A DNA stretch of 64,000 nt from Cytobacillus depressus (GCF_008923245.1 NZ_WBOS01000002.1:1-64000), one strand, 5' to 3'. Counted from the first letter of the stretch, positions 25,507 through 35,167 are shown. A program made the numbers and translations. Notes: a model not told the origin generated them from the sequence alone.

Positions 25507-26136
25507 ATGAATCCGCAAAATATCATAAAAAAATTTAAAAATCGCACACCTGCGATTCTTGGAAGTGAGAAATTCGTTAAATATGCGATATTAATCCCTC
25601 TTCTTCAAATAGGGGATGATATTCATATTCTATTTGAAGTTCGCTCCATTCAATTAAGAAGACAGCCCGGTGAGGTTTGTTTCCCTGGGGGCAGAGTTGA
25701 TAAGAGTGATAGAGATGAGCAATACACGGCAATCAGAGAGACTTCAGAAGAGTTGGGGATCAAAGAATCTAGCATTGAACATGTTTTTCCGCTTGACTAT
25801 ATGATTTCGCCTTTTGGGACGATCATTTATCCATTCGTTGGTTTTATTAAGGCATCAGAGGAAATAAACTATAATCGTAGCGAAGTAGAGAAGATTTTCA
25901 CCGTCCCACTATCATTTTTCAAAAAGACAAAACCGGAAGTTTTTCAAATTCGTTATAGAGTCGAGCCAGAAGAAAATTTCCCTTTTGATCAGATTATTGG
26001 CGGAGAAAAGTATAATTGGCAAATAAGAAATTTGGAGGAGTGTTTCTATTATTACGAAGATAAAGTGATATGGGGATTAACGGCTAGAATTTTGAAGCAC
26101 TTTATTGAAATCCAGCAGGAGGACGGAATTGAATAA
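25507..26136 (+). CDS. Nudix CoA pyrophosphatase
   Basis: 209 residues. The Nudix box is seen as GGRVDKSDRDE ... ETSEELGI (~residues 62-84), preceded by the CoA-specific extension RSIQLRRQPGEVCFPGG (UPF0035 signature), so the enzyme is predicted to cleave CoA and its derivatives to 4'-phosphopantetheine and ADP. Length fits the family (B. subtilis YeaB ~217). Follows the MBL hydrolase gene closely. Confidence 0.87.
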   Translation: MNPQNIIKKFKNRTPAILGSEKFVKYAILIPLLQIGDDIHILFEVRSIQLRRQPGEVCFPGGRVDKSDRDEQYTAIRETSEELGIKESSIEHVFPLDYMISPFGTIIYPFVGFIKASEEINYNRSEVEKIFTVPLSFFKKTKPEVFQIRYRVEPEENFPFDQIIGGEKYNWQIRNLEECFYYYEDKVIWGLTARILKHFIEIQQEDGIE

Positions 26137-26218
26137 ATGCTAGATTTATTGCAAAGGTAAGGGCAGGAATCCACAGTTGATTGCTGCCCTTTACGTATAC
26201 ATTTATCGAGATGATAGC

Positions 26219-26404
26219 CTAATTTTTCAATAAGGTTTGATTAAGACCAGAGTACAAGTCTTTCATATGAACAGTAACAATTTTTGCCCCAATTTGGACA
26301 TGTACCATGTTGTCAAAAACAGCAGTGACAAGACCATTTAGGGAAACATTAGAACCAATATTTACATCTTTTTTCTCGTGTTTGTCCTTTTTGCTATCTG
26401 CCAT
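26219..26404 (-). CDS. Small hypothetical protein, probable beta-barrel
   Basis: 61 residues: a charged start MADSKKDKHEKKD, then IGSNVSLNGLVTAVFDNMVHVQIG, a pattern like small SH3/DUF2187-type domains that begin with IGxxV and G-x-V turns. GGATGGTG stands eight bases before the ATG. No function known. Transcribed towards the Nudix gene. Confidence 0.6.
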   Translation of the reverse strand: MADSKKDKHEKKDVNIGSNVSLNGLVTAVFDNMVHVQIGAKIVTVHMKDLYSGLNQTLLKN

Positions 26405-26665
26405 CTTTTACACCATCCCATTCATGTATGAATTTATCGATTATTACAAGAATATATCCTTTTAATTGTAAAATAAACCTCTAAATAAAAAAAGTATTTT
26501 GCATTTTAAAAAAACGACAAAATTCTTATTGGAATGGGAAAGGATGTCCATAGGATATAATAATTTATTGGGAAATTTTGTTTAGGGTTGGTTAGTCTTA
26601 TGTGAAATATTTTTAAAAAATATTTTTAATCCCTACTTGACTCATAGGAATATATGGGATATATT
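26405..26665 (+). promoter_or_regulatory. Region upstream of tcyP with sigma-A promoter
   Basis: TTGACT (26637-26642) and TATATT (26660-26665) have a perfect 17-base spacer. CATAGGAATATATGGGA in that spacer echoes CATAGGATATAATAATTTATT near 26552; such repeated elements could be sites for the cysteine regulator CymR, which controls tcyP in B. subtilis. The rest of the 300-base gap shows no gene. Confidence 0.6.
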
Positions 26666-26706
26666 TTTATCAATATGGAAGATTATTATTTTGGGAGGAT
26701 ACATCT

Positions 26707-28098
26707 ATGACGACAACATGGCTTGTTATTTTGAATATTGCAATCATGTTATTACTAATCATTGGTCTTTTTTATATGCAAAAAAAGCATATTTCGTTTT
26801 CTAAACGTGTGTTTACTGCATTAGGATTAGGGATTGTTTTCGGCTTTGCCTTACAGTTTATATATGGACCAACATCTGAAGTGGTGGCCAAATCTTCAGG
26901 CTGGATCAATATTGTCGGCGGAGGCTATGTGAAGTTTTTACAAATGATTGTTATGCCTTTAGTGTTTATCTCGATATTAACAGCCTTTACTAGGCTTAAG
27001 TTGAGCAATAATATTGGAAAAATCAGTTCACTAATTCTTGGCTTGCTTGTTGCGACAACAGCCATTGCTGCTGCAGTAGGGATCGCCACAACTTTAGGAT
27101 TTAATTTAGAATCGGTGCAAATCTCGCAAGGAGATGCAGAGGTTGCCCGTGGAGAAATGCTTGAGCAAAAGAATCTTGAGTTAGGCGGTAGGGATTTGCC
27201 ACAGCAAATTCTTGATTTATTGCCAGCTAATCCATTTTTAGATTTAACGGGTGCACGCCCAACATCAACGATTTCTGTAGTTATCTTTGCAGCATTTATC
27301 GGAATGGCTTATCTCGGTGTGAGAAGAAAAGCGCCAGAGCAAGCTGAATTTTTCTCGAAAATTGTGGATGCTTTTTATGCAGTTATTATGCGTGTTGTAA
27401 CCATTATTTTACGTATGACTCCATATGGGGTTCTCGCTATTATGACAAAGACGGTTGCCTTAAGTGACATCGACGCGATTTTAAAACTTGGAAAATTTGT
27501 GCTTGCTTCTTATGTAGCATTGCTAATCATGTTTGGTATCCATTTATTGTTACTTACTTTCGCGGGATTGAATCCAGTTACGTATATAAGAAAGGCATTT
27601 CCTGTACTGACATTTGCCTTTACTTCACGTACAAGTGCAGGGGCTTTGCCATTAAATATTAAGACACAGAAATCTCTTGGCGTACCTGAGGGAATTGCTA
27701 ACTTTGCAGGATCATTTGGTCTTTCCATTGGGCAAAATGGCTGTGCTGGAATTTATCCAGCGATGCTTGCGGTTATGATTGCACCAACTGTTGGAATTGA
27801 TCCTTTAACTCCATCATTTATCGCAACTGTTATCGCTATTGTTGCCATTAGCTCCTTTGGTGTAGCGGGTGTTGGCGGTGGTGCGACATTTGCCGCTATC
27901 CTAGTATTATCGGCATTAAACCTACCTGTCGCATTAGCTGGTTTATTAATTTCTGTTGAACCGCTAATCGATATGGGACGTACTGCACTTAACGTTAGCG
28001 GCTCGATGACAGCTGGTATATTAACAAGTAGAGCCACTGGTGAAATCGATTCTGGTGTATATAATAATATGAATGAAAAAATTGAAGCTGAAGTTTAA
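26707..28098 (+). CDS. tcyP: L-cystine sodium/proton symporter TcyP
   Basis: 463 residues, DAACS family (dicarboxylate/amino acid:cation symporters): ~8 membrane helices plus two re-entrant loops. Serine-rich FAFTSRTSAGALPLN and GQNGCAGIYPAMLA mark hairpin 1 and transmembrane 7; GVAGVGGGATFAA is hairpin 2. Length and sequence match B. subtilis TcyP (formerly YhcL). Imports cystine for sulfur supply. Own sigma-A promoter; followed by a repeat instead of an immediate terminator. Confidence 0.93.
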   Translation: MTTTWLVILNIAIMLLLIIGLFYMQKKHISFSKRVFTALGLGIVFGFALQFIYGPTSEVVAKSSGWINIVGGGYVKFLQMIVMPLVFISILTAFTRLKLSNNIGKISSLILGLLVATTAIAAAVGIATTLGFNLESVQISQGDAEVARGEMLEQKNLELGGRDLPQQILDLLPANPFLDLTGARPTSTISVVIFAAFIGMAYLGVRRKAPEQAEFFSKIVDAFYAVIMRVVTIILRMTPYGVLAIMTKTVALSDIDAILKLGKFVLASYVALLIMFGIHLLLLTFAGLNPVTYIRKAFPVLTFAFTSRTSAGALPLNIKTQKSLGVPEGIANFAGSFGLSIGQNGCAGIYPAMLAVMIAPTVGIDPLTPSFIATVIAIVAISSFGVAGVGGGATFAAILVLSALNLPVALAGLLISVEPLIDMGRTALNVSGSMTAGILTSRATGEIDSGVYNNMNEKIEAEV

Positions 28099-28104
28099 TT
28101 AACA

Positions 28105-28220
28105 AATGCGGAAGCGCCTTGATCACCCCCGACAAGCATAAGCCGTTCCACACGGAAAGGTGGTCTTTACCTTTCTGAGTGGAACGGCTTATGACCTCGA
28201 GGGGGTAGGCGCTGGAGCTG
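28105..28220 (-). repeat. Family-1 palindromic repeat, copy 2 (reverse)
   Basis: About 116 bases in reverse orientation: from ATGCGGAAGCGCCTTGATCA to GGCGCTGGAGCT. The centre forms a long hairpin, ATAAGCCGTTCCAC with GTGGAACGGCTTAT. Short version without the GTCGAC module. It lies between tcyP and the next terminator and could itself act as a transcript end. Confidence 0.85.
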
Positions 28221-28225
28221 AACGT

Positions 28226-28264
28226 AAAAAATCGGCAGTGCCAACCTGGCATTGCCGATTTTTA
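28226..28264. terminator. Bidirectional terminator tcyP / DHODH-like gene
   Basis: AAATCGGCAGTGCCA and TGGCATTGCCGATTT form a long stem with T and A runs. Confidence 0.9.
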
Positions 28265-30118
28265 TTTTTGCATGTTTAATAAAAACTCTCTAGATAAAAC
28301 AAGCCCGGCCACATAAAGAAGTAAAGCAAAATAAGCTGGTAGTAGATGAATAAATGTTGTATAGCCGATAAAAAAATGTGTCAAAATGCCAGCTAAGAAA
28401 GCAGGAATCCCTCCTAACAGGAAGGTGTGCCATACCCATTTGGCGCCTTGATTAAATCCCCATAATGCCACCATAAGCACAAGCAGACCTACGCTAAATA
28501 AGGCACTGCCGAAACCAGCCCGATCATGGGCAATGACTGGAATAAGGCGGTTATTGATTTCATGCAGGATTTCTGGCGGTAAGCAAATAAACCCAATATC
28601 TGTCGGGACGAAAATGCTTGTTGCCCCTATCGTAGAAATAACAATTCCTCCAATAACGAATGAAAATCCCAGAACAACGAAGCAAAGCTGGCCCCAAAGA
28701 GATTTTTTCCAGCTCCTAGTGTTTTTCCGATTTTTTGATCGAGGGGAGTGGATGGCTTTCTTTGTCGTAAAAACACCCCAAAGAAAAAAGGGAAGAAGAA
28801 TGAGCCAAAATAATCCATGCAGCCAATCAAAATAGCCGTAACCAATAAAAAGCAGGATTCCTAAAAAGCCGGAGATGGCCGCGATATTGAATGCTTTCCT
28901 CGTCCAATGCAAGCCAAATCGCACTCCATGTTTGGCGAGTTGCATATATATAATGGCCCCGGAAATCATCGTTCCAGCTAGAGTCATTCGGTCATGCGCC
29001 ATAAATTTTATTATATTTGGATTGAGGGCGATTAGTTCATCTCTCGTCATTTGGATGAATCTTTCATCATACGGTAGAATGACTCTCGTCATACTGAAAA
29101 ATAAAGCAAGAAATCCCCCGCATAAAATAATAAGGCCAAAAAGCCAATACCATTTCCAGCCTTGAATTTCCTTAATTTCCTTTTCATTAATTAGTTCATC
29201 CGCAAGCGCTTCGTTTATTCTTTTCGGCAAACCGGGCCCTGTTGAAACATAGCCGCCAGATAGCATTATAAGGTCTGCCCCAAGCTCATGGAACAATAAA
29301 GCATCCTCAGGCTCATATACGCCTCCTGACGTGATTACAGGGATGCTATGAATCCCATTCTTCATGGATAACATTAATGCATCAGCAATTCCACTCGTTT
29401 GTTGATATTGATCCAGGTTACCATCGGCTTCTTCAATGATTATCCCATGAATGGCGTTTATGCTGACTAGTAACTGTAAATGTGGCAGAACTGCTTTCAC
29501 TGTATTATGAGCGATGGCAAGGACAAGCGGCATTTCGCTTTCTTTTGCAAAATGCTCGATAAATTCAAGATTATGATTGCCCCCACTCCATTCAATCACA
29601 AAAGCAGCTGCAAAAGGCCGCAATGATTTCGCCAGCTTTAATAGATCATTCATTTTTTCAGATGGATTCAAGCTTAGTCGAATAAATAGAGGAGTATCTA
29701 GGTTTTGCTTATTAAGTTTTTGCAAAGTCTGTTCAAGTCCGATAGATGCCAGAGGCTTTGGAAAACAAATCGACTCTGTTCTAAGATCAAAATGCGCATG
29801 TTTATCCGCAGCACTAGGAAAAAGCGAAACAGGACCAATTTCAATAAAACCGAAGCCTAAATGAGAGAAGGCTTTCGTACCTGAAATATTAGGATCTATT
29901 TTTCCGCTTAAGCCGATTGGGCTAATGAAAGTACTGTTGAAATAATTTTTGCTTAAGGCTTTAGATGGCTCCATATGGCCTAAAAAATCAATAATACGTT
30001 TACCGCCTGGAACTCCCGCAATCAAATTCATTCCCCTATGAATAAACTCTCTCCCCGCTGCATTTGGGAGCCTGTTAATCCATTGCTTAAATAAAGGATG
30101 ATAGGACCAATCAGGCAT
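28262..30118 (-). CDS. Dihydroorotate-dehydrogenase-like barrel fused to a duplicated membrane domain
   Basis: 618 residues. Residues ~55-305 resemble the FMN barrel of class 2 dihydroorotate dehydrogenase: STFISPIGLSGKIDPN, GFGFIEIGPVS and the phosphate-binding end VITSGGVYEPEDALLFHELGA ... YVSTGPGLP. Residues ~320-618 hold about eight membrane helices. Two segments (~365-450 and ~520-605) share the layout N-x-x-(I/L)-I-x-x-(M/I)-AHDR, a helix, an aromatic loop and two more helices; AHDR occurs at 374-377 and 530-533, so the domain is an internal duplication. True PyrD is about 310-340 residues and has no such tail. Catalytic role unknown; a membrane-linked flavin oxidoreductase passing electrons to quinone is one possibility. 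ATG behind TAGGAGGGCATAACA. Monocistronic. Confidence 0.75.
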   Translation of the reverse strand: MPDWSYHPLFKQWINRLPNAAGREFIHRGMNLIAGVPGGKRIIDFLGHMEPSKALSKNYFNSTFISPIGLSGKIDPNISGTKAFSHLGFGFIEIGPVSLFPSAADKHAHFDLRTESICFPKPLASIGLEQTLQKLNKQNLDTPLFIRLSLNPSEKMNDLLKLAKSLRPFAAAFVIEWSGGNHNLEFIEHFAKESEMPLVLAIAHNTVKAVLPHLQLLVSINAIHGIIIEEADGNLDQYQQTSGIADALMLSMKNGIHSIPVITSGGVYEPEDALLFHELGADLIMLSGGYVSTGPGLPKRINEALADELINEKEIKEIQGWKWYWLFGLIILCGGFLALFFSMTRVILPYDERFIQMTRDELIALNPNIIKFMAHDRMTLAGTMISGAIIYMQLAKHGVRFGLHWTRKAFNIAAISGFLGILLFIGYGYFDWLHGLFWLILLPFFLWGVFTTKKAIHSPRSKNRKNTRSWKKSLWGQLCFVVLGFSFVIGGIVISTIGATSIFVPTDIGFICLPPEILHEINNRLIPVIAHDRAGFGSALFSVGLLVLMVALWGFNQGAKWVWHTFLLGGIPAFLAGILTHFFIGYTTFIHLLPAYFALLLYVAGLVLSREFLLNMQK

Positions 30119-30310
30119 TGTTATGCCCTCCTACAATGATTTATTTACCTCTATTTTACAGAAAGAGCCAATAAATAAAAGAGGAATAAAGAAGGTTTTT
30201 AGGGAATTTTTATGATGATGAAAATATAATGGAAAGATGTGACAATCGCCAGTTTTTAACGTCTATTTTAGATAGGGCAAATTCAAAAATATCATTATAG
30301 GGTGGAAGAA

Positions 30311-31021
30311 ATGACGGCAAATGGAAAAATTTTAATTGTTGAAGATGAAAAATCCATTCGGAAATTAGTTGCATTTAATTTACAGCGTTCTAACTTTGAT
30401 GTGATTGAGGCAGCTGAAGGGAAGATCGCCCTCCAGCTTGTTAAAGAGCAAAGCCCTTCACTAGTCATACTGGATCTTATGCTTCCGGATATGGATGGCT
30501 TTGAAATATGCACGACGATAAGGGAGGAGAATCCTTTGTTGCCGATTATTATTCTTTCCGCACGTGGACAGGATATGGACAAAATTCTGGGATTAGAACT
30601 TGGTGCTGATGATTATATTGTAAAGCCGTTTAATCCATTAGAGCTTGTCGCAAGAGTGCGAACTGTATTAAGGCGAACTGAGCTCTCGTCCCAGCTAGTA
30701 AAGGTCGAAAAAATAGAATCCGGCCCATATGTTTTGGAATTAAAAACGCAAAGAGTCTATAAGTCTGGGAAATTATTAAAGCTTACTCCCCGTGAATTTC
30801 AGTTAATGAAATTTTTTTTCGAAAGATTGAATATGCCGATCACAAGGGATGAATTCCTTGATGAAGTATGGGGGTTGGATTATTTTGGTGACCCCAAAAC
30901 GGTTGATGTGCATATTCGCAGGCTAAGAGAGAAAATCGAAGATGACCCCTCCAATCCATTATATTTAAAGACCATTTGGGGATTAGGGTATTGTTTTCAG
31001 GAAAGTGAGAAGCTTGGATGA
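30311..31021 (+). CDS. OmpR/PhoB-type response regulator
   Basis: 236 residues: receiver domain with acidic pair E11/D12 and phospho-acceptor D55 (LVILDLMLPDMDG), signalling Lys in IVKPFNP, then a winged-helix output domain (TPREFQLMKFFFE ... GDPKTVDVHIRRLREKI). ATG 30311 is behind AGGGTGG; an in-frame GTG nine bases earlier overlaps that site. First gene of a three-gene operon with a membrane kinase and a lipoprotein. Which B. subtilis pair it matches I cannot say. Confidence 0.9.
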   Translation: MTANGKILIVEDEKSIRKLVAFNLQRSNFDVIEAAEGKIALQLVKEQSPSLVILDLMLPDMDGFEICTTIREENPLLPIIILSARGQDMDKILGLELGADDYIVKPFNPLELVARVRTVLRRTELSSQLVKVEKIESGPYVLELKTQRVYKSGKLLKLTPREFQLMKFFFERLNMPITRDEFLDEVWGLDYFGDPKTVDVHIRRLREKIEDDPSNPLYLKTIWGLGYCFQESEKLG

Positions 31022-32421
31022 AAAAAGGGATTAAAAAGCGTCTTGTCTGGAGTTACTTATTATTAATTATTTTTACTGTCGTGTTATATGAGTCTATCAT
31101 TCTTACCGCCCTTCACTCTTATTATATGGGAGGAGTAAAACAAGCACTGAGAGATCAAGGCTCCATGTTTTCCACCTTTTATGAACAATATTTTGAAGCG
31201 GGGAGGCTAGAAGATCAAGCTGAACAGCTCCTTAAACAATATAATTTTAACATAGCTGCTCAAGTGCAAATGATTGATGTAGATGGGAGTGTCATCGCCA
31301 ATACAATTGAACAAGGACCTTTAAATTTGAGCACACTTGAAGATGTGAAAGCTGGGTTAAATGGAACGACTGGGTATTGGACAGGAGATAATGGCAGTGA
31401 AAGGCTGCTCGCGGTCACACAGCCAATTTTTGTCCAAAACGAACCAATTGGAACAATTCGTTTTATTACTTCTCTCGATTATTTACAATCTGTTTTTCTG
31501 AAAAACACGCTGCATTTAGCAGGCATTGGAGCTATTGTTATTTTGCTTGCTGCTTTGATGAGCTATTTTGTGGCGAGTACGATTACAAAGCCAATAAGTG
31601 AGATTACGGGAGCTGCTCTACAAATGGCGTCAGGAAAATTTACGATAATAATTCCGAAGAAAAAAGATGATGAAATCGGGAAGCTTGCGGAAACATTAAA
31701 CTTCATGGCACGGGAAGTTGAAAAGCATGAACAGTTGAAAAATGAATTTATTGCTTCCATCTCCCATGAATTAAGAACCCCGTTAACATCTGTCAAAGGA
31801 TGGGCAGTCACTTTACATTCGATGACAGATGATGAAATGTTCAAAGAAGGCTTAGAAATCATTTCAAATGAAAGCGATCGTTTAAATGTAATGCTTGGTG
31901 ATTTACTCGATTTATCCAGCCTATCGACAGGCAAAGTGGAATACAAATTTACCTTAGTAGACTTACCAAAATTAGTGGAAGAAGTAGCTGGACAGCTCCT
32001 TCCGCGTGCAAAAAGGCAACAAGTTGAATTAATCACCCTTTCAATACCGGAGCAACTAATCGTTCGCTTGGACAGGAATAGAATGAAGCAAGTACTTATT
32101 AATCTTTTGGATAACGCTCTAAAATTCACTCCTCAGAATGGACAGATTACAATGGCGCTTGAACAGACTAAGCATTTGACAATCATTGAAATTACCGATA
32201 CGGGAAAGGGGATCCCACCTGAAGACTTGCCTGTGATAAAGAAAAAGTTTTATAAAGGAAGATTCCGTGAGGCGGGAACCGGTCTCGGACTAGCAATCTG
32301 TCAGGAAATTCTCAAAGCACATAACGGGAATCTTGAATTAAAAAGCGAGGTTGGCAAAGGAACTAAAGCAATCATTACCTTGCAGGTTAAGAAGGATAAA
32401 TCGTCAAGTTTTGGAGGTTGA
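31018..32421 (+). CDS. Membrane sensor histidine kinase
   Basis: 467 residues. Membrane helices at ~10-32 and ~166-188 enclose a ~130-residue extracellular sensor; HAMP (~189-241), then HisKA with H250 (ASISHELRTPLTSVKGW) and an HATPase domain with N (LINLLDNALKFTP), DTGKGIP and GTGLGLAIC boxes. Overlaps the regulator gene by four bases (ATGA), so the pair is translationally coupled. Stimulus unknown; the downstream IseA-domain lipoprotein suggests a cell-envelope signal. Confidence 0.92.
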   Translation: MKKGIKKRLVWSYLLLIIFTVVLYESIILTALHSYYMGGVKQALRDQGSMFSTFYEQYFEAGRLEDQAEQLLKQYNFNIAAQVQMIDVDGSVIANTIEQGPLNLSTLEDVKAGLNGTTGYWTGDNGSERLLAVTQPIFVQNEPIGTIRFITSLDYLQSVFLKNTLHLAGIGAIVILLAALMSYFVASTITKPISEITGAALQMASGKFTIIIPKKKDDEIGKLAETLNFMAREVEKHEQLKNEFIASISHELRTPLTSVKGWAVTLHSMTDDEMFKEGLEIISNESDRLNVMLGDLLDLSSLSTGKVEYKFTLVDLPKLVEEVAGQLLPRAKRQQVELITLSIPEQLIVRLDRNRMKQVLINLLDNALKFTPQNGQITMALEQTKHLTIIEITDTGKGIPPEDLPVIKKKFYKGRFREAGTGLGLAICQEILKAHNGNLELKSEVGKGTKAIITLQVKKDKSSSFGG

Positions 32422-32431
32422 ATAGCGGGAT

Positions 32432-34105
32432 ATGTTACGTTTAGTATTATTCATATTGTGCAGTGCGGTATTACTTGGAGGATGTAACTTTGTACCAGAG
32501 CCAGCCACTTTAATTAAAGCGCCACAATATGCGGAGGCATCAGATGACTTATTAATAAAAACAAAAGAGCTTTTGCCTGCCGGAACGATCTATGCAGCGG
32601 CAAGTCAGCCGGTTGGCGGGGATCCGTTTTTTCAAGTGGACTTAGATGGGGACGGGAATAATGAAATGGTTATTCTATACCAATCGATTGGAAAGCAGGA
32701 GCAACCAGGAGCATTAATTTTAAAAAAGGTAAAAGACGAGTGGGAAGAGGTAACCGAGATAAAGGGAACAGGGTATGAAATAAGCTGGGCAAGCAGTGCA
32801 GATATTACAGGTGATGGCAAGCAAGAATTATTATTAGGCTGGAAAATCGGTGCATCTGCCGGAAATGTGCTAGATATTTTTACATGGGACTCTCAAAAAG
32901 GCGGATTGGAAAAATTAACACAGCTTAATTATCATGAAATGGAAATCCTCTATCCTGAGAACAAAAAAGATTCACAAGCAAGAATTGCTATTTGGCAGAG
33001 AGAGATGGCAGATGTATATTCAACTGAACTTGTCAGGTGGGACCCTGGAACAGGCTTTCAACAAGACTATAGCTTTTATCCTGCTTATTTCTCTAAAGTC
33101 GCTGAATATTATGAGGCAAGGGCTCAAGCTGTCCCGAATGCTTCGTATTATTGGTATTATCTTGCTGAAGCAAGACTAAAAGAAGGTCATCCTGAACAAG
33201 CACTCCAAGCCATTCAGAGGGGAATGAATTTGAAAGCGACGATTCCGTCAAGTGCGGAATTTGAAAAACTGAAAAGGGAAATTGAGGAGCGGCTACATCA
33301 AGAAGGTGAAACTGTTAACTATTATGTGAAGGAAGCAGATTTCACGTTGGCAGTACCGAAAAGCCTGGCTGCTAATCTAATTTTGAAAAGTGAGGCGGGA
33401 AGTAATAATCAGTTTATTGTCAATGTCTATTCTGCATTGGAAAACGAGAACCTTAGTTTTTTATTTACGGTTGAAGTTTATCAAAAGGATTGGATAGAGA
33501 CTATAGAAGATTATGGCTTATCCCGTCTATTCGAGACTGACACCCTTATATATGGAATAAGGAAGCATGAAAATGATCATAGTCAAACGGCAAAAGATAT
33601 GACTAACAAAATCATTTCGAGTATAAGGCCAGGAGCTTATTTTGAGAAATTGAAAAGTCTAGAAGAGCAGAATTTGCTAAAGATGGTCCAAACAGCCGAA
33701 AAGAATTATTGGTACATTACGAGTGGTGGAAAAATGGAAGACGGTTTAATCGAAAGCTTTACATTTAACGATATGGATTATCGGTATATGGGAAGCGATT
33801 TAGATACAAAAGAAAAAGTGGTTGATCTACTTTCAAGCACTTTCACTTCTAAAGCAATTCATCAATATATGGAGATGGCTGGAATCGTTGAGCATAATGG
33901 AAAGCTTGCTCAACCGAATGCAGATGGTGGCTCGATTGCCGACTTTAAAAGGGCCAGTGTTTTTTTAACAAAGGATTTAGGCCCAGAGAAGGAATTCGAT
34001 TTAAAAGTTCCTCTTGGTGATGGTCTAGTGACTGAAACAGTTCATATTGTTTTTCGCAATACAGATAAAGGCTGGAGAATTGATTCTCTGCCGGGAAGTT
34101 TTTAA
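32432..34105 (+). CDS. Lipoprotein with FG-GAP-like repeats and C-terminal IseA-like domain
   Basis: 557 residues. Lipobox LLGGC puts the lipid on Cys18. Residues ~65-150 carry two calcium-loop repeats, QVDLDGDGNNE and DITGDGKQE, like integrin/FG-GAP blades. Near 240-290 is a TPR-like pair (YWYYLAEARLKEGHPEQALQA). The last ~150 residues (AEKNYWYITSGGKMEDGL ... TVHIVFRNTDKGWRIDSLP) look like the DL-endopeptidase inhibitor IseA/YoeB, which blocks LytE/LytF/CwlO-type autolysins. It sits 10 bases after the kinase stop, in the same operon, so it may be the accessory or output of that two-component system in controlling wall hydrolysis. Domain limits are approximate. Confidence 0.75.
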   Translation: MLRLVLFILCSAVLLGGCNFVPEPATLIKAPQYAEASDDLLIKTKELLPAGTIYAAASQPVGGDPFFQVDLDGDGNNEMVILYQSIGKQEQPGALILKKVKDEWEEVTEIKGTGYEISWASSADITGDGKQELLLGWKIGASAGNVLDIFTWDSQKGGLEKLTQLNYHEMEILYPENKKDSQARIAIWQREMADVYSTELVRWDPGTGFQQDYSFYPAYFSKVAEYYEARAQAVPNASYYWYYLAEARLKEGHPEQALQAIQRGMNLKATIPSSAEFEKLKREIEERLHQEGETVNYYVKEADFTLAVPKSLAANLILKSEAGSNNQFIVNVYSALENENLSFLFTVEVYQKDWIETIEDYGLSRLFETDTLIYGIRKHENDHSQTAKDMTNKIISSIRPGAYFEKLKSLEEQNLLKMVQTAEKNYWYITSGGKMEDGLIESFTFNDMDYRYMGSDLDTKEKVVDLLSSTFTSKAIHQYMEMAGIVEHNGKLAQPNADGGSIADFKRASVFLTKDLGPEKEFDLKVPLGDGLVTETVHIVFRNTDKGWRIDSLPGSF

Positions 34106-34106
34106 A

Positions 34107-34152
34107 AAAAGCATTAAGAGGTTAGGAATGCTCCTTTCCTCTTAATGCTTAA
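34107..34152. terminator. Bidirectional terminator lipoprotein / pit
   Basis: AAGCATTAAGAGG and CCTCTTAATGCTT form a 13-bp stem. Confidence 0.9.
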
Positions 34153-35154
34153 TTAACCAAAAATTGCATTTAGCAGAAGATAAACAAGACCTGCAATCGT
34201 TGCAGAAATAGGTAATGTAATGACCCATGTAATCAACATTCTTTGCGCAGTTCCCCACTTAACCCCTTTAAGGCGATGAGCAGAACCCACTCCTAAAATA
34301 GAAGACGAAATAACATGAGTCGTGCTGACTGGTAAATGGATAAATGTTGCACCGAAAATAATCATGGCCCCAGTTATATCAGCTGCGACTCCATTGACAG
34401 GGCGGATTTTCATAATCTTTCCACCGACTGTTTTAATGATTTTCCATCCTCCGACAGATGTACCAAGTCCCATTGCCAATGCACAGGAGAATTGTACCCA
34501 GAATGGGATATCTGTAGTTGTGACATAATTATTTGCAATTAGTGCCATTGTGATAATTCCCATTGCTTTTTGGGCATCATTCGTCCCATGTGTATATGAT
34601 TGCAGGGCTGCAGTGAATATTTGAATGAGACGGAAATTCCGATTCGTTTTCGGTAAATTATTATTTTTGAATACTACTTTAAAAATACTATAAACAATAA
34701 ATCCAATAACAAAGGCGAGGATTGGTGAGAAAATGAGCGCTTCTAGAATTTTGAGGAATCCTTGGTAATGGATAGCAGCAAATCCAGAAGCAGCGATAGC
34801 TGCACCAGCAATTGAACCTATGAGTGCATGGGAAGAGCTGCTCGGTATTCCGTAATACCATGTTAATAAATTCCAAAAAATTGCTGCAACTAATGCAGAC
34901 AGAATAACTAATGATCCATTGTGCAATGTAAACGGGTCAACAATATCCTTCGTGATCGTTTTAGCAACTCCTGTAAAGGTCATTGCACCGACAAAGTTCA
35001 TGACAGCTGCCAATAAAATGGCATGTCTCGGCTTAAGCGCCTTCGTTGAAACAGCCGTAGCTATCGCATTGGCTGTATCATGGAAACCATTAATGAAATC
35101 AAATGCTAAGGCAGCTACGACAATTAAGATTGTTAATATCAAAAATCCATCCAT
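34153..35154 (-). CDS. pit: PiT-family inorganic phosphate transporter
   Basis: 333 residues with ~10 membrane helices. Inverted-repeat signatures of the PiT family are GFHDTANAIATAV (N-terminal half) and THGTNDAQKAMGI (C-terminal half), and PVSTTHVISSSI. Imports phosphate (as metal phosphate) with protons. It is the second gene of an operon after the DUF47 gene (13-base spacing), as pit-ykaA of B. subtilis. Confidence 0.93.
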   Translation of the reverse strand: MDGFLILTILIVVAALAFDFINGFHDTANAIATAVSTKALKPRHAILLAAVMNFVGAMTFTGVAKTITKDIVDPFTLHNGSLVILSALVAAIFWNLLTWYYGIPSSSSHALIGSIAGAAIAASGFAAIHYQGFLKILEALIFSPILAFVIGFIVYSIFKVVFKNNNLPKTNRNFRLIQIFTAALQSYTHGTNDAQKAMGIITMALIANNYVTTTDIPFWVQFSCALAMGLGTSVGGWKIIKTVGGKIMKIRPVNGVAADITGAMIIFGATFIHLPVSTTHVISSSILGVGSAHRLKGVKWGTAQRMLITWVITLPISATIAGLVYLLLNAIFG

Positions 35155-35167
35155 ATGTTACGGCTCC

